Below are positions 6,893 through 14,877 of a stretch of 22,495 bases of DNA, piece after piece. The notes under the pieces were generated by a model. It ran no database searches. It was not told the origin of the DNA and was given only the letters and a program-made list of their open reading frames with translations. Source of the stretch: Firmicutes bacterium UBA3930 (GTDB taxonomy: Bacteria; Bacillota; Clostridia; Caldicoprobacterales; Caldicoprobacteraceae); NCBI GenBank assembly GCA_002385885.1, contig DGEI01000024.1:504-22998 (forward strand), written 5' to 3'. Numbering within the stretch: position 1 is the first letter of the stretch; every line of letters begins with the position of its first letter. The translations under genes were made by a program, and so were the position numbers.

Positions 6893-7915
6893 ATGAAAAA
6901 AAGGAAATATGGTACCTTGGTGTACATAGCTGTCAACATATTAATTATTGCGGCAATAGGCTTTTTGGATCCTCACCTCAAGGATATCGGGTGGGCTTTC
7001 TACCAGCTTAAGCCATTATGGATTGTCTTGGCGGCATTATGTATGGTAATGTTCTGGATAATGGATGGGATGATAATCCAGTATCTGTTGAATTCCATAT
7101 TCAATTCTGTAAATTTCAAAAAAAGCATGGTGGTTGCCCTGGTAGGACAGTATTACAATGCAGTTACACCCTTTGCAAGCGGTGGACAGCCGGTGCAGGT
7201 GTATTATATGTCCCGGTTTGGAGTTTCAGCAGGGAATTCAAGCTCGGTGCTCATTATTAAATTTTTTATGTACCAGGTAATACTGTCGATATTCTGTATT
7301 CCGGCATTTATATTTAAATCCCGGTTCATATTGTCGCATTCATTGGTGATTTTCCTGATTTCAACGATTGGTTTTATAATAAATGCCGGGGCTGTGTTCT
7401 TGATTTATTCGCTGTCAACCAATCATGCCCTGGTAAAAAAAATGGTGTTCAGAATTTTGGGCTTTTTGCACCGTGTACGAATAATAAAGGATAAGCAGCA
7501 TTTTGAAACAAGGCTGGAGAAGGCCACTGTGGATTTTCACAGAAGCATAAGTTTAGTCAGGGGGAATATCAGAGACATATCCGTAACTGCTGTTATGACA
7601 GCAGTACAGCTTATATTCTATTTTAGCATTACCTATTTTATATATAAGGCATTTGGGCTTAAGGGAGATAAATGGTGGAATATGGTATTTATTCAGACTT
7701 TCCTGTACCTGGCTGTTTGTTATTTTCCGACTCCGGGGGCTACAGGTGCCTCGGAAGGCGGATTTTATATATTTTTCAGCTGGTTTTTCCCTGAAAACTT
7801 GATATTTGTATCTATGGTTATCTGGCGATTTATAACATTTTATTTAAACATACTTGTTGGTGGTTTGGTTATCATCAGCCAGGGCATAAAAGGACTGGCC
7901 AAATCTGACAGTTAA
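6893..7915 (+). CDS. Flippase-like integral membrane protein (lysylphosphatidylglycerol synthase TM region/UPF0104 family)
   Basis: This 340-residue protein has roughly seven or eight hydrophobic segments, at about 8-25, 42-68, 112-140, 146-175, 228-252, 262-280 and 300-332. Family landmarks are NAVTPFASGGQPVQVYY (89-105) and FPTPGATGASEGGF (278-291). This family matches the membrane half of MprF, which moves aminoacylated phospholipids across the membrane, and includes stand-alone proteins of mostly unknown substrate. The soluble aminoacyl transferase domain of MprF is absent. The start has CCAGGAGAGG upstream. It lies before the radical SAM gene in the same direction, with only a small ORF between, so the two may form one transcription unit. 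Its cargo cannot be told from sequence. Confidence 0.8.
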   Translation: MKKRKYGTLVYIAVNILIIAAIGFLDPHLKDIGWAFYQLKPLWIVLAALCMVMFWIMDGMIIQYLLNSIFNSVNFKKSMVVALVGQYYNAVTPFASGGQPVQVYYMSRFGVSAGNSSSVLIIKFFMYQVILSIFCIPAFIFKSRFILSHSLVIFLISTIGFIINAGAVFLIYSLSTNHALVKKMVFRILGFLHRVRIIKDKQHFETRLEKATVDFHRSISLVRGNIRDISVTAVMTAVQLIFYFSITYFIYKAFGLKGDKWWNMVFIQTFLYLAVCYFPTPGATGASEGGFYIFFSWFFPENLIFVSMVIWRFITFYLNILVGGLVIISQGIKGLAKSDS

Positions 7916-7951
7916 TTATGGATTTGGTAATAATATTCATAGGGGGCAAAG

Positions 7952-8035
7952 ATGTTTGCTGTGGTTAATCAGGTGTTGAATAAATGGTATGTTGCCGGTC
8001 AGCAGGCGAAGGAAGCGGAGGAATACTGCCAATGA
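7952..8035 (+). CDS. 27-residue small ORF coupled to the radical SAM gene
   Basis: A 27-codon ORF begins at ATG 7952, five nt after an AGGGGG ribosome site. Its TGA (8033-8035) overlaps the ATG (8032-8034) of the radical SAM gene in the ATGA arrangement. The product starts MFAVVNQVLNKWYVAG and ends in a charged, Glu- and Lys-rich stretch plus a Cys near the C-terminus. The ribosome site of the next gene lies inside it. I recognise no family. It may be a real micropeptide or a coupling leader that controls translation of the next gene. Confidence 0.5.
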   Translation: MFAVVNQVLNKWYVAGQQAKEAEEYCQ

Positions 8036-9783
8036 AGACACTCTTGGTTGCTCTGAATTCGAAATTCATTCACAGCAATCTGGCATTAAGATATATTAAG
8101 GCATACTGTGATGGTTATCATGATATGGAGCTTATGGAATTTTCCATCAATGATAGAATCGAGCGGATAGTTGGTCAAATCTTTCTTGCCGAGCCGGATT
8201 TAGTGGCATTTTCATGTTATATCTGGAATATTAAAGAAGTGTTGATGGCGGCAGACACTATTAAGCGGGTGCTAAAGCATTGCAAGGTTGTATTGGGGGG
8301 ACCTGAGGTCTCATTTGATGCAGCAGAAATAATCGAGGATAATCCGGGAATTGATTTTATCGTTATGGGGGAAGGAGAAAGGACATTTGCACATCTGCTT
8401 GATACGCTGCAAAAAGGAGGGGATCTGTCCCGGGTTAAAGGATTGGCATACCGGCAGGGGAATGAGACGATTGTTAATCCACCCCAACCTTTAATATCTG
8501 ATCTGGATAGTATTCCATTTCCCTATCAGGATGGTTTTTCGGATCTTGAAAACAAGATAGTATACTACGAAACTTCCCGGGGGTGCCCCTTTAACTGTCA
8601 GTACTGCTTGTCTTCAACTTTTTCAGGAGTGAGGTTTTTTCCGCTGGACCGGGTGAAAAGGGAACTTGAGATATTTGTTAAAGCCGGCATACCCCAGGTT
8701 AAATTGGTCGACAGAACCTTTAACTGTAATCCCGAAAGGGCAAAGGATATATTTAAAACCATTCTTGAACTTGGCGGGAAGACAAATTTTCATTTTGAAA
8801 TGGCAGGCAATCTGATAGATCAAGAGATGATTGATATATTGAAACAGGCTCCTCCGGGGTTATTTCAGTTTGAAATAGGGGTTCAATCCACCAATCCAGA
8901 CACTCTGGATGCTATCCGGAGGAAAACGGATTTTGATGCTTTGGCCGGAGCAGTCGCCAGGATTCGCGACGGGGAGAACATTCATGTCCATCTTGATTTA
9001 ATTGCCGGGCTGCCTAATGAGGATTACCGGTCATTCAGACGTTCTTTTAATGATGTGTATTATTTAGCGCCTAACCGGCTTCAGTTAGGTTTTTTGAAAC
9101 TGCTTAAAGGTTCAGGCCTTCGCATCCGGGCTGATGAATACGGTTATGAATATACTCAGTATCCGCCCTACCAGGTGCTGAAAAGTCAGCATATATCCTA
9201 TGAGGAACTCCTTAAACTGGAAACGATTGAGGATCTGGTGGAGAAATACTACAATTCCCGTGGTTTCCAGCATACGCTTGACTATATAATAAATAGTCAT
9301 TTTAAAAATCCCTTTGATTTCTTCGAGAACTTTGCTGAGTACTGGGAGAAAAATGGACATGATAGCTTATCTTACAGCCGGATAAGACTGTATGAAATAC
9401 TCCTGGAGTACGGGCTTAAGCTGCGTGATATTGACCACCGTCTGTTTAAGAATATAATGCGCTTTGACTGGGTAAGCCAGAGCAAGCCTTCCCGCTATCC
9501 GGCAGGTCTGGAGCCGGTGAAAATACCCGGCATGGGAAAAGCAATCGATTTGTTTTTTAAAGATGAGGATAATTTGCGTAAATTTCTGCCCCATCTGAGG
9601 AGTTACACTCCCAGGCAGATATCCCGTAGAGCACATATAGAGATGTTTGATTATGATATTGTGGAAGGTATATCAACCGGGCGGTATTCGCCTAAAACCA
9701 CATTTGTTCTGTTTGATTACATGATTGAAAATAAAATATTCCGTAAGAGCAGGTACTATAATATCATGGTAGAATGGTCATAG
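8032..9783 (+). CDS. B12-binding-domain radical SAM protein with DUF4080-like C-terminus
   Basis: This 583-residue protein has three parts. Residues 1-145 resemble a cobalamin-binding Rossmann domain (FSCYIWN, VVLGGPEVSF, VMGEGERTF) but lack the DxHxxG motif that supplies a lower cobalt ligand. The radical SAM core spans about 175-400, with the cluster motif CPFNCQYC (C185, C189, C192) and a GVQS segment. The C-terminal 180 residues resemble the DUF4080 region. Such proteins cleave S-adenosylmethionine at a [4Fe-4S] cluster; related enzymes methylate or rearrange substrates. The substrate is unknown. An in-frame ATG 48 nt upstream gives a non-family N-terminus; the start at 8032 follows GGAAGCGGAGG and gives MKTLLVALNSKFIHSN, as in relatives. 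A terminator follows the stop. Confidence 0.82.
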   Translation: MKTLLVALNSKFIHSNLALRYIKAYCDGYHDMELMEFSINDRIERIVGQIFLAEPDLVAFSCYIWNIKEVLMAADTIKRVLKHCKVVLGGPEVSFDAAEIIEDNPGIDFIVMGEGERTFAHLLDTLQKGGDLSRVKGLAYRQGNETIVNPPQPLISDLDSIPFPYQDGFSDLENKIVYYETSRGCPFNCQYCLSSTFSGVRFFPLDRVKRELEIFVKAGIPQVKLVDRTFNCNPERAKDIFKTILELGGKTNFHFEMAGNLIDQEMIDILKQAPPGLFQFEIGVQSTNPDTLDAIRRKTDFDALAGAVARIRDGENIHVHLDLIAGLPNEDYRSFRRSFNDVYYLAPNRLQLGFLKLLKGSGLRIRADEYGYEYTQYPPYQVLKSQHISYEELLKLETIEDLVEKYYNSRGFQHTLDYIINSHFKNPFDFFENFAEYWEKNGHDSLSYSRIRLYEILLEYGLKLRDIDHRLFKNIMRFDWVSQSKPSRYPAGLEPVKIPGMGKAIDLFFKDEDNLRKFLPHLRSYTPRQISRRAHIEMFDYDIVEGISTGRYSPKTTFVLFDYMIENKIFRKSRYYNIMVEWS

Positions 9784-9800
9784 AAATCCGGTAACCATCA

Positions 9801-9838
9801 GGACAGGTTGGTTAAGTAAGGCGCCTGTTCATTTTTTT
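9801..9838 (+). terminator. Rho-independent terminator after the radical SAM gene
   Basis: GGACAGG (9801-9807) pairs with CCTGTTC (9824-9830), one pair being G-T, and a run of seven T follows at 9832-9838. Confidence 0.7.
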
Positions 9839-9952
9839 CATCATGAAATGAAACAACTATATAAAATATATGTCAGCAAAATGCAGGTTAGGCTGCATGT
9901 GTGGGTATATAATAATATAACTCCGTTTTTTTAAGAAAATGAGGATATAATC

Positions 9953-9980
9953 TTGACAAGTGCATATATATCTGTATAAA
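9953..9980 (+). promoter_or_regulatory. Strong sigma-A promoter for the Re-citrate synthase-like gene
   Basis: TTGACA (9953-9958), a perfect -35, is followed after 16 nt by TATAAA (9975-9980), a 5 of 6 match to the -10. Transcription would begin near 9987, giving an untranslated leader of about 300 nt. Confidence 0.7.
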
Positions 9981-9986
9981 ATTATA

Positions 9987-10284
9987 CGCAAATGCAAGAT
10001 GAGGCAATGTATTCCTTCATAATATCCGGCCGGCTGTGTTTGCTGCCGGAGTATTGAAATGGTTAAAATAAGGAGACAGGCTGAAAATTGCAAAGAAATA
10101 AAATCAGAGTTAAAAATTGTTCATTATGACAGGACCGGACCGGCTTGAAGTCATGCGACAGGGAAACAATTGTGCAGACTATATGAATAATTCCTGCATC
10201 AGCATATGTTTTCCTAAATGAAAGGGCAGACCGCCTTCATAAAGGTGAGAGCAGGCCGACAACTGAAAGGAGGAGATATACAAT
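9987..10284 (+). promoter_or_regulatory. Long structured 5' leader, class unknown
   Basis: The leader contains several pairings. The strongest joins AATATCCGGC (10021-10030) with GCCGGAGTATT (10045-10055), ten pairs with one bulge. A nested pairing places ATTGTT/AACAAT outside ATGAC/GTCAT between about 10117 and 10170, around a tandem GGACC repeat. A third hairpin lies at 10218-10240, just before the ribosome site AAAGGAGGAG. A 16-codon ORF (10007-10057) ends exactly at the base of the first hairpin, but its ribosome site is only 2 nt from the ATG. I match none of these to a known riboswitch or T-box. Confidence 0.45.
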
Positions 10285-11661
10285 ATGTTAGAATTCAGTA
10301 AAAGATCCAATACACTGGAACAATCAGCTTATAAATATTCACTTCAGGATGTAGAGGAGCCAAATTTATACAGGTACCTTTTCCCATATGATTCTATACC
10401 CAGGGTTCCGTTTAATCATCGGGTTGTACCCATGCATGTACCTGATGAAATATGGATAAGCGATACAACCTTCAGGGACGGACAACAGGCCCGTGCACCC
10501 TTTACCGTCAAACAGATCGTGGATCTGTTTGATCTGCTGCACAGATTATCAGGCCCCAACGGCATAATACGCCAGAGTGAGTTTTTCTTATACACTGACA
10601 AGGATAAAGAAGCTGTCCGTAAATGTATGGAGAGAGGCTATAAATATCCTGAAGTCAGCAGCTGGATCAGGGCTTCAAAGAAAGACTTTGAACTGGTGAA
10701 GTCCATGGGTGTTAAGGAGACCGGTATTCTGGTGAGCTGTTCCGATTACCACATATTTAAGAAACTTAATAAGACAAGAAAACAGGCTATGGAGATGTAC
10801 CTGGGAGTTGTAAAAATGGCTCTTGAGTATGATATTCGTCCCCGCTGTCATTTTGAAGATATTACCCGGGCAGATTTTTATGGTTTTGTAGTGCCCTTTG
10901 CTACTGAGCTGAAAAAGCTTATGGAAGAGACCGGCATACCCATTAAAGTACGGGCATGTGACACAATGGGTTACGGCATATCCTACCCGGGAGTTGCCCT
11001 GCCTCGAAGCGTGCCGGGTATAATATACGGATTGAGGCATTTTGCCGGTATACCCAGCCATCTGCTGGAATGGCATGGGCACAATGATTTCTACAAGGCC
11101 GTCACAAATTCGGCTACCGCCTGGCTGTACGGCGCATCCTCGGTCAACTGTACTCTTCTTGGTATAGGCGAACGTACCGGCAATTGTCCTCTGGAAGCCA
11201 TGGCTGTTGAGTATGTATCTTTACGTGGTGATGCAAATGGCATGGATTTGTCGGTAATAACCGAGATAGCCGAGTATTTCAGGAAAGAGATAGGCTATAA
11301 TATACCTCCCAATACGCCTTTCGTGGGAGAAAACTTTAATGTGACCCAGGCTGGGATCCACGCTGACGGGCTTCTTAAAGATGAAGAAATATACAATATC
11401 TTTGATACAGGCAAGATACTTAACCGCCCTCCGAAAGTGGCGGTAGGGCAGCATTCGGGACTGGCCGGGATTGCTCATTGGATTAATTCATATTTCGGCC
11501 TGGAAGGTGAAAACGCTGTGGACAAAAAGGCTGCCATTGTTATCAGCCTTAAGGAAATGGTAGATAAGGAATATGCGATGGGGAGAACAACAATTATGTC
11601 CGATGGCGAATTGGAGGCAATGATAAAGCAGTTAGCCCCTGAATTTCCTGAAAAGCGATGA
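10285..11661 (+). CDS. Re-citrate synthase-like enzyme (DRE-TIM / HMG-CoA lyase-like family)
   Basis: This 458-residue cytoplasmic enzyme belongs to the family of 2-isopropylmalate and homocitrate synthases. Its length and character fit the Re-face-specific citrate synthase known from Clostridium kluyveri, which condenses acetyl-CoA with oxaloacetate. The barrel opens with SDTTFRDGQQAR (59-70), giving the catalytic Arg and metal-binding Asp. The metal-binding HGHND (264-268) and GIGERTGNCPLE (293-304) are present. It lacks the C-terminal regulatory domain of LeuA. Three clostridial features support citrate synthase: it stands alone without leuBCD, an isocitrate dehydrogenase is nearby, and no Si-type citrate synthase is in the window. 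AAAGGAGGAG precedes the ATG. Two terminators follow. Homocitrate or isopropylmalate synthase activity remains possible. Confidence 0.75.
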   Translation: MLEFSKRSNTLEQSAYKYSLQDVEEPNLYRYLFPYDSIPRVPFNHRVVPMHVPDEIWISDTTFRDGQQARAPFTVKQIVDLFDLLHRLSGPNGIIRQSEFFLYTDKDKEAVRKCMERGYKYPEVSSWIRASKKDFELVKSMGVKETGILVSCSDYHIFKKLNKTRKQAMEMYLGVVKMALEYDIRPRCHFEDITRADFYGFVVPFATELKKLMEETGIPIKVRACDTMGYGISYPGVALPRSVPGIIYGLRHFAGIPSHLLEWHGHNDFYKAVTNSATAWLYGASSVNCTLLGIGERTGNCPLEAMAVEYVSLRGDANGMDLSVITEIAEYFRKEIGYNIPPNTPFVGENFNVTQAGIHADGLLKDEEIYNIFDTGKILNRPPKVAVGQHSGLAGIAHWINSYFGLEGENAVDKKAAIVISLKEMVDKEYAMGRTTIMSDGELEAMIKQLAPEFPEKR

Positions 11662-11693
11662 CATTACCCATATAATATAATTATGTTTACGAT

Positions 11694-11720
11694 GAGGCTG
11701 TTGTTAAACAGCCTCTTTTT
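11694..11720 (+). terminator. First of two tandem rho-independent terminators
   Basis: GAGGCTGTT (11694-11702) pairs perfectly with AACAGCCTC and is followed by five T. It lies 32 nt past the stop codon. Confidence 0.9.
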
Positions 11721-11747
11721 GGACGGTTTTTTACCGTCCTTATTTTA
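11721..11747 (+). terminator. Second tandem rho-independent terminator
   Basis: GGACGGT (11721-11727) pairs perfectly with ACCGTCC (11733-11739) around a five-T loop and is followed by TTATTTTA. It begins directly after the T run of the first terminator, making a double stop. Confidence 0.8.
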
Positions 11748-11805
11748 TGGTAAAACTAACCTAACATACCATGATTTACAGCTGGAAGGCCTTCTGGAAT
11801 CAATA

Positions 11806-11811
11806 TATAAT
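11806..11811 (+). promoter_or_regulatory. Candidate -10 box before the LysM protein gene
   Basis: A consensus TATAAT stands 59 nt before the TTG start. The -35 at 17-nt spacing (TGGAAG) is poor. The double terminator upstream means a promoter must lie in this gap. Confidence 0.35.
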
Positions 11812-11870
11812 AAAATCAATAAATTGCCATCCTTTTCAGCACATCATTAATTCTTGGGGAAGGGAGTTTT

Positions 11871-13061
11871 TTGAGAAAGACAGGGATCTTGCGCATGCTT
11901 TTTTTATTTTTGATTGTTTCTATTCTTCTTTGCGGGGCAGCACCGGAAGTTTCGGCTGCGACGTACCGGCTGACCAGAACATTAAGGATAGGAATGAGAG
12001 GTGAGGACGTTTCGGTTGTACAGCAGCTGCTTAAGGATCAGGGGTATTTTACATACCATCAGATTACGGGATACTTTGGGACCATAACCGAGGCTGCTGT
12101 CAAAGCCTTTCAAAAGGCTAACGGACTGGTGGCAGATGGAATAGTAGGGCCTGTTACCGGGGGTGTCATGAATAAAATATTGGCAGGGCCTTCACATAAT
12201 GAAAACACCGGTGATGTATACACCGTACAGCCGGGAGATTCCCTGTGGAAGATCGGCCAGAAATTTAATGTATCCTTGGACAAGCTCTTTGCTGCAAATG
12301 GACTTAGCAGCTCATCGGTTATTTATCCCGGACAGAAGATAAAAATACCTGGGAAAAACGGGATTTCCGTTCCTGAACCAAATGAAAGCTATATCACCCA
12401 TGTGATTGTCAAAGGTGATACCCTGTGGAAGCTATCCAATAAATACGGTGTTACAGTCGCTGATATTACAAAGGCCAATGGTATCTCTGCATCAGCCATA
12501 CTGTACGTGGGGCAAACCATAAAAATTCCTAAACGGGAAATTCCCGTCAAGCCTACTCCGGGGCCTCAATATGGTGAACTTCTGGACTGGTGGGGGGAAG
12601 CTCAGTATGTATTTCCTATAAATGCAACGGCAACGGTAATCGACTTTTACACCGGCATCAGTTTTAAAGTTGTCAGGACCTACGGATCCGGACATGCCGA
12701 TGTGGAGCCTTTAACAAAGGAAGATACCAATACCATGCTGAGCATTTGGAAAAAACATGCCAGACTGTCCAATGGAAGTGTGAATTACTGGGCACGGCGC
12801 CCGGTGCTGGTAGTGGTCAACGGCCGTAAGTTAGCCGCATCGGCAACTGCTGCTTTACATGCGGGGGTGGATTCGGCTCCCGACGGATCATATGTTAATT
12901 GGCGAAGCGGCGATTATGGTCCCGGAATCAATTATGATAGAATAAAAGGCAATGGTGCTGATGGCCATTTCGATATTCATTTTTTGAACAGCATCCGTCA
13001 TAAGGACGGATTGGTTGATAATGAACACCAGGCAATGGTAAAAATAGCCGGGGGAAAATAA
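11871..13061 (+). CDS. Secreted cell-wall protein: PG-binding domain, two LysM domains, conserved C-terminal domain
   Basis: This 396-residue protein begins with a signal peptide (hydrophobic core about 9-22, likely cleavage after SA near 29). A PG_binding_1 domain spans about 36-103 (VQQLLKDQGYF, FGTITEAAVKAFQ, DGIVGP). Two LysM domains follow at about 116-160 (YTVQPGDSLWKIGQKF) and 176-220 (VIVKGDTLWKLSNKY). The last 155 residues form a conserved domain seen in clostridial LysM proteins, rich in histidine: GHADVE (H275), ALHAG (H330), GHFDIHFLNS (H366, H370) and NEHQ (H386). These could bind a metal, suggesting peptidoglycan hydrolysis, but this is inference. The TTG start follows GGGAAGGGAG. 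It acts outside the cell, bound to peptidoglycan; a sporulation role is possible. Confidence 0.82.
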   Translation: MRKTGILRMLFLFLIVSILLCGAAPEVSAATYRLTRTLRIGMRGEDVSVVQQLLKDQGYFTYHQITGYFGTITEAAVKAFQKANGLVADGIVGPVTGGVMNKILAGPSHNENTGDVYTVQPGDSLWKIGQKFNVSLDKLFAANGLSSSSVIYPGQKIKIPGKNGISVPEPNESYITHVIVKGDTLWKLSNKYGVTVADITKANGISASAILYVGQTIKIPKREIPVKPTPGPQYGELLDWWGEAQYVFPINATATVIDFYTGISFKVVRTYGSGHADVEPLTKEDTNTMLSIWKKHARLSNGSVNYWARRPVLVVVNGRKLAASATAALHAGVDSAPDGSYVNWRSGDYGPGINYDRIKGNGADGHFDIHFLNSIRHKDGLVDNEHQAMVKIAGGK

Positions 13062-13178
13062 TTCTCATTGATTTTATTCCGATGATATTTTAAAATTTTG
13101 CTAATTTTTAGTTAAAAATTCGTAATTTGCACTTTGAAATTGTAATAATTTTGTAGAGACTCGCACAGAAATATGTAG

Positions 13179-13184
13179 TATAAT
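13179..13184 (+). promoter_or_regulatory. Candidate -10 box before the LCP gene
   Basis: A consensus TATAAT lies 32 nt before the ATG in a very AT-rich gap (13062-13216). No -35 at standard spacing is convincing, and no terminator is seen after the LysM gene, so readthrough is also possible. Confidence 0.35.
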
Positions 13185-13216
13185 AAATTGGATGATGTGC
13201 GAAAGGATGGCTTTTT

Positions 13217-14827
13217 ATGAAAAAAAGAGCTATATGGATTATAGTTATATTATTTTTACTTTCAGGGATTGTCTATGTTGGGTATACCATTTATCAGATC
13301 ATGAATCCCGAGTCACTGTTTGAACCTCAGGAACCTGAAGAAGAGGATGTTGTTCCCCAGCCGGAAGAAGAAGAGGAGGAAGAGGAAGAAGAACCACCAC
13401 CTCCGGAGGAGCCTCCCGTTGAGGAGTACCGGTTTGATGAAAAAAGGCTGAACCTTCTCCTTCTCGGTCTGGATGCAAGTGTTGAACGTTATGAGGTCAT
13501 GCGTGCATTTCGAACGGATACCATTATACTCATATCTATAGATTTTGAGAATCAGGAAGTTTACATGATATCAATTCCCAGAGACAGCTATGTTAAAATA
13601 CCCGGTAGAAAAAACAGGGACAGGATAAACTCCGCCTTTGTATGGGGTGGCGGTTTTGATGGCGGAGGCTTTGAACGGACAATTGAAACTGTAAGTGATT
13701 TTCTTGGCGGGGTGCCGATCCACTATTATGCAGCCGTGGATATGAATGTTTTCAAGGAGATCATCGACATTATGGGAGGAGTAATGTTTGATGTCGATGT
13801 TCCTGTTAAGATGGCAGGAAGGGAATTGAAAACGGGATTGCAGAGGCTTAACGGCCAACAGGTCCTGGACTACTGCAGGAACAGGCGCTCGCCCAGGGGT
13901 GATATTGACAGGATTGAAAGGCAGCAGAAAATGGTCTTGGCTATTTTCGACCAGCTAAAGACCACGGAGCAGCTGCTTAAGGTTGGCCAGTACTATCAGG
14001 CTATCAGCGGTAAGGTTTATACTAATTTAAATGTAAAACAGATTGCAGCCCTTGGAGTATTTGCATTAAAGCTGGATTTTTCCCAAATTCATACTTACAG
14101 CATACCGGGGGATTTTCTTAATATTGACGGTATCAGCTACTGGGGAGTCAATCAGTATAAAAAAAGGGATATGATAAAAGAGATATTTGGAACTGAAATA
14201 AAGGTTGATCCGAAAGATGATGTAAAGTATATTAAAAAGCAATTGGAGGAAGAGCGGAAAGCACTGGAGGCTGCAATAAGAGATGCCAATGGTGTCATAA
14301 ACTCCGTACGGCAGCTTATGACAGATTATGCCGATTATGTCATGCAGAATGAAAAGGTGGCTGTAGATCTGCATATAAAAAAGGTACAGCAGGCAATAGA
14401 AGAAGAGGACAGGGATGCCGTTAACGCAACAGCAAAGGAATTGAAAGATTATGCAGACAAATTGGCGCAAACCTGGGATCAGCGGAAGCAGGAAGCCGCA
14501 GAGAAAGAGGAAGCCGCCAAAGCTGAACTGGAAAAAGCACGCAATAATGCAGTAAGTACAATAAACTGGGTTAAATCGGAGATGGAAAAAAGAAAGGATA
14601 AAATATCCCAGGAAGACAGAGAAATATTGAATAATCTGATTAACGGTCTTGAAGGAGTGGTAAACGGCCAGGATAAAAATGCCATAATAACAAAAACAAA
14701 TGACCTGACGAGTAAAGCTAATGAGGTGTTTGCAAAGGCTGAACCATCTGAGGATCCCCAGGAGGAAGGGGATTCAACTGACGGCGAAGAACAGCAAAAT
14801 GAAGGAAACAATGAATCCGAAGGATAA
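13217..14827 (+). CDS. LytR-CpsA-Psr (LCP) family protein with tandem DnaK-lid-like C-terminal extension
   Basis: This 536-residue protein is anchored by an N-terminal membrane helix (about 5-28). A low-complexity Glu/Pro linker follows (36-70). The LCP catalytic domain spans about 75-325: FRTDT (98-102), SIPRDSY (119-125), DRINSAF (135-141), LNGQQVLDYCRNR (211-223) and RGDIDRIERQQ (227-237). LCP enzymes act outside the membrane and transfer undecaprenyl-linked anionic polymers such as teichoic acids to peptidoglycan. A helical extension of about 200 residues (334-536) is unusual. It holds two gapless repeats, 359-420 and 445-506, and an acidic tail. Repeat 2 matches the lid region of E. coli DnaK by eye. 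The start follows GAAAGGATGG. The LysM gene upstream supports a cell-envelope role. Confidence 0.88.
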   Translation: MKKRAIWIIVILFLLSGIVYVGYTIYQIMNPESLFEPQEPEEEDVVPQPEEEEEEEEEEPPPPEEPPVEEYRFDEKRLNLLLLGLDASVERYEVMRAFRTDTIILISIDFENQEVYMISIPRDSYVKIPGRKNRDRINSAFVWGGGFDGGGFERTIETVSDFLGGVPIHYYAAVDMNVFKEIIDIMGGVMFDVDVPVKMAGRELKTGLQRLNGQQVLDYCRNRRSPRGDIDRIERQQKMVLAIFDQLKTTEQLLKVGQYYQAISGKVYTNLNVKQIAALGVFALKLDFSQIHTYSIPGDFLNIDGISYWGVNQYKKRDMIKEIFGTEIKVDPKDDVKYIKKQLEEERKALEAAIRDANGVINSVRQLMTDYADYVMQNEKVAVDLHIKKVQQAIEEEDRDAVNATAKELKDYADKLAQTWDQRKQEAAEKEEAAKAELEKARNNAVSTINWVKSEMEKRKDKISQEDREILNNLINGLEGVVNGQDKNAIITKTNDLTSKANEVFAKAEPSEDPQEEGDSTDGEEQQNEGNNESEG

Positions 14828-14877
14828 TCCCTGGGATAACAGGCTTTGCTTCAGTGAAGGTGGTGTATATTGTACAT

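Noticed and set aside
10126..10221. A 31-codon ORF in the citrate synthase leader
   Set aside because: No ribosome site precedes its ATG and it overlaps predicted pairings.
10220..10236. AAAGGGCAGACCGCC looks slightly like a T-box antiterminator sequence
   Set aside because: It differs from the AGGGTGGNACCGCG consensus at several positions, and no terminator with a T run or specifier-loop stem is visible.
13340..13420. GAA/GAG-rich low-complexity tract that resembles a simple repeat
   Set aside because: It encodes the in-frame Glu/Pro linker of the LCP protein; no sign of a separate repeat element.
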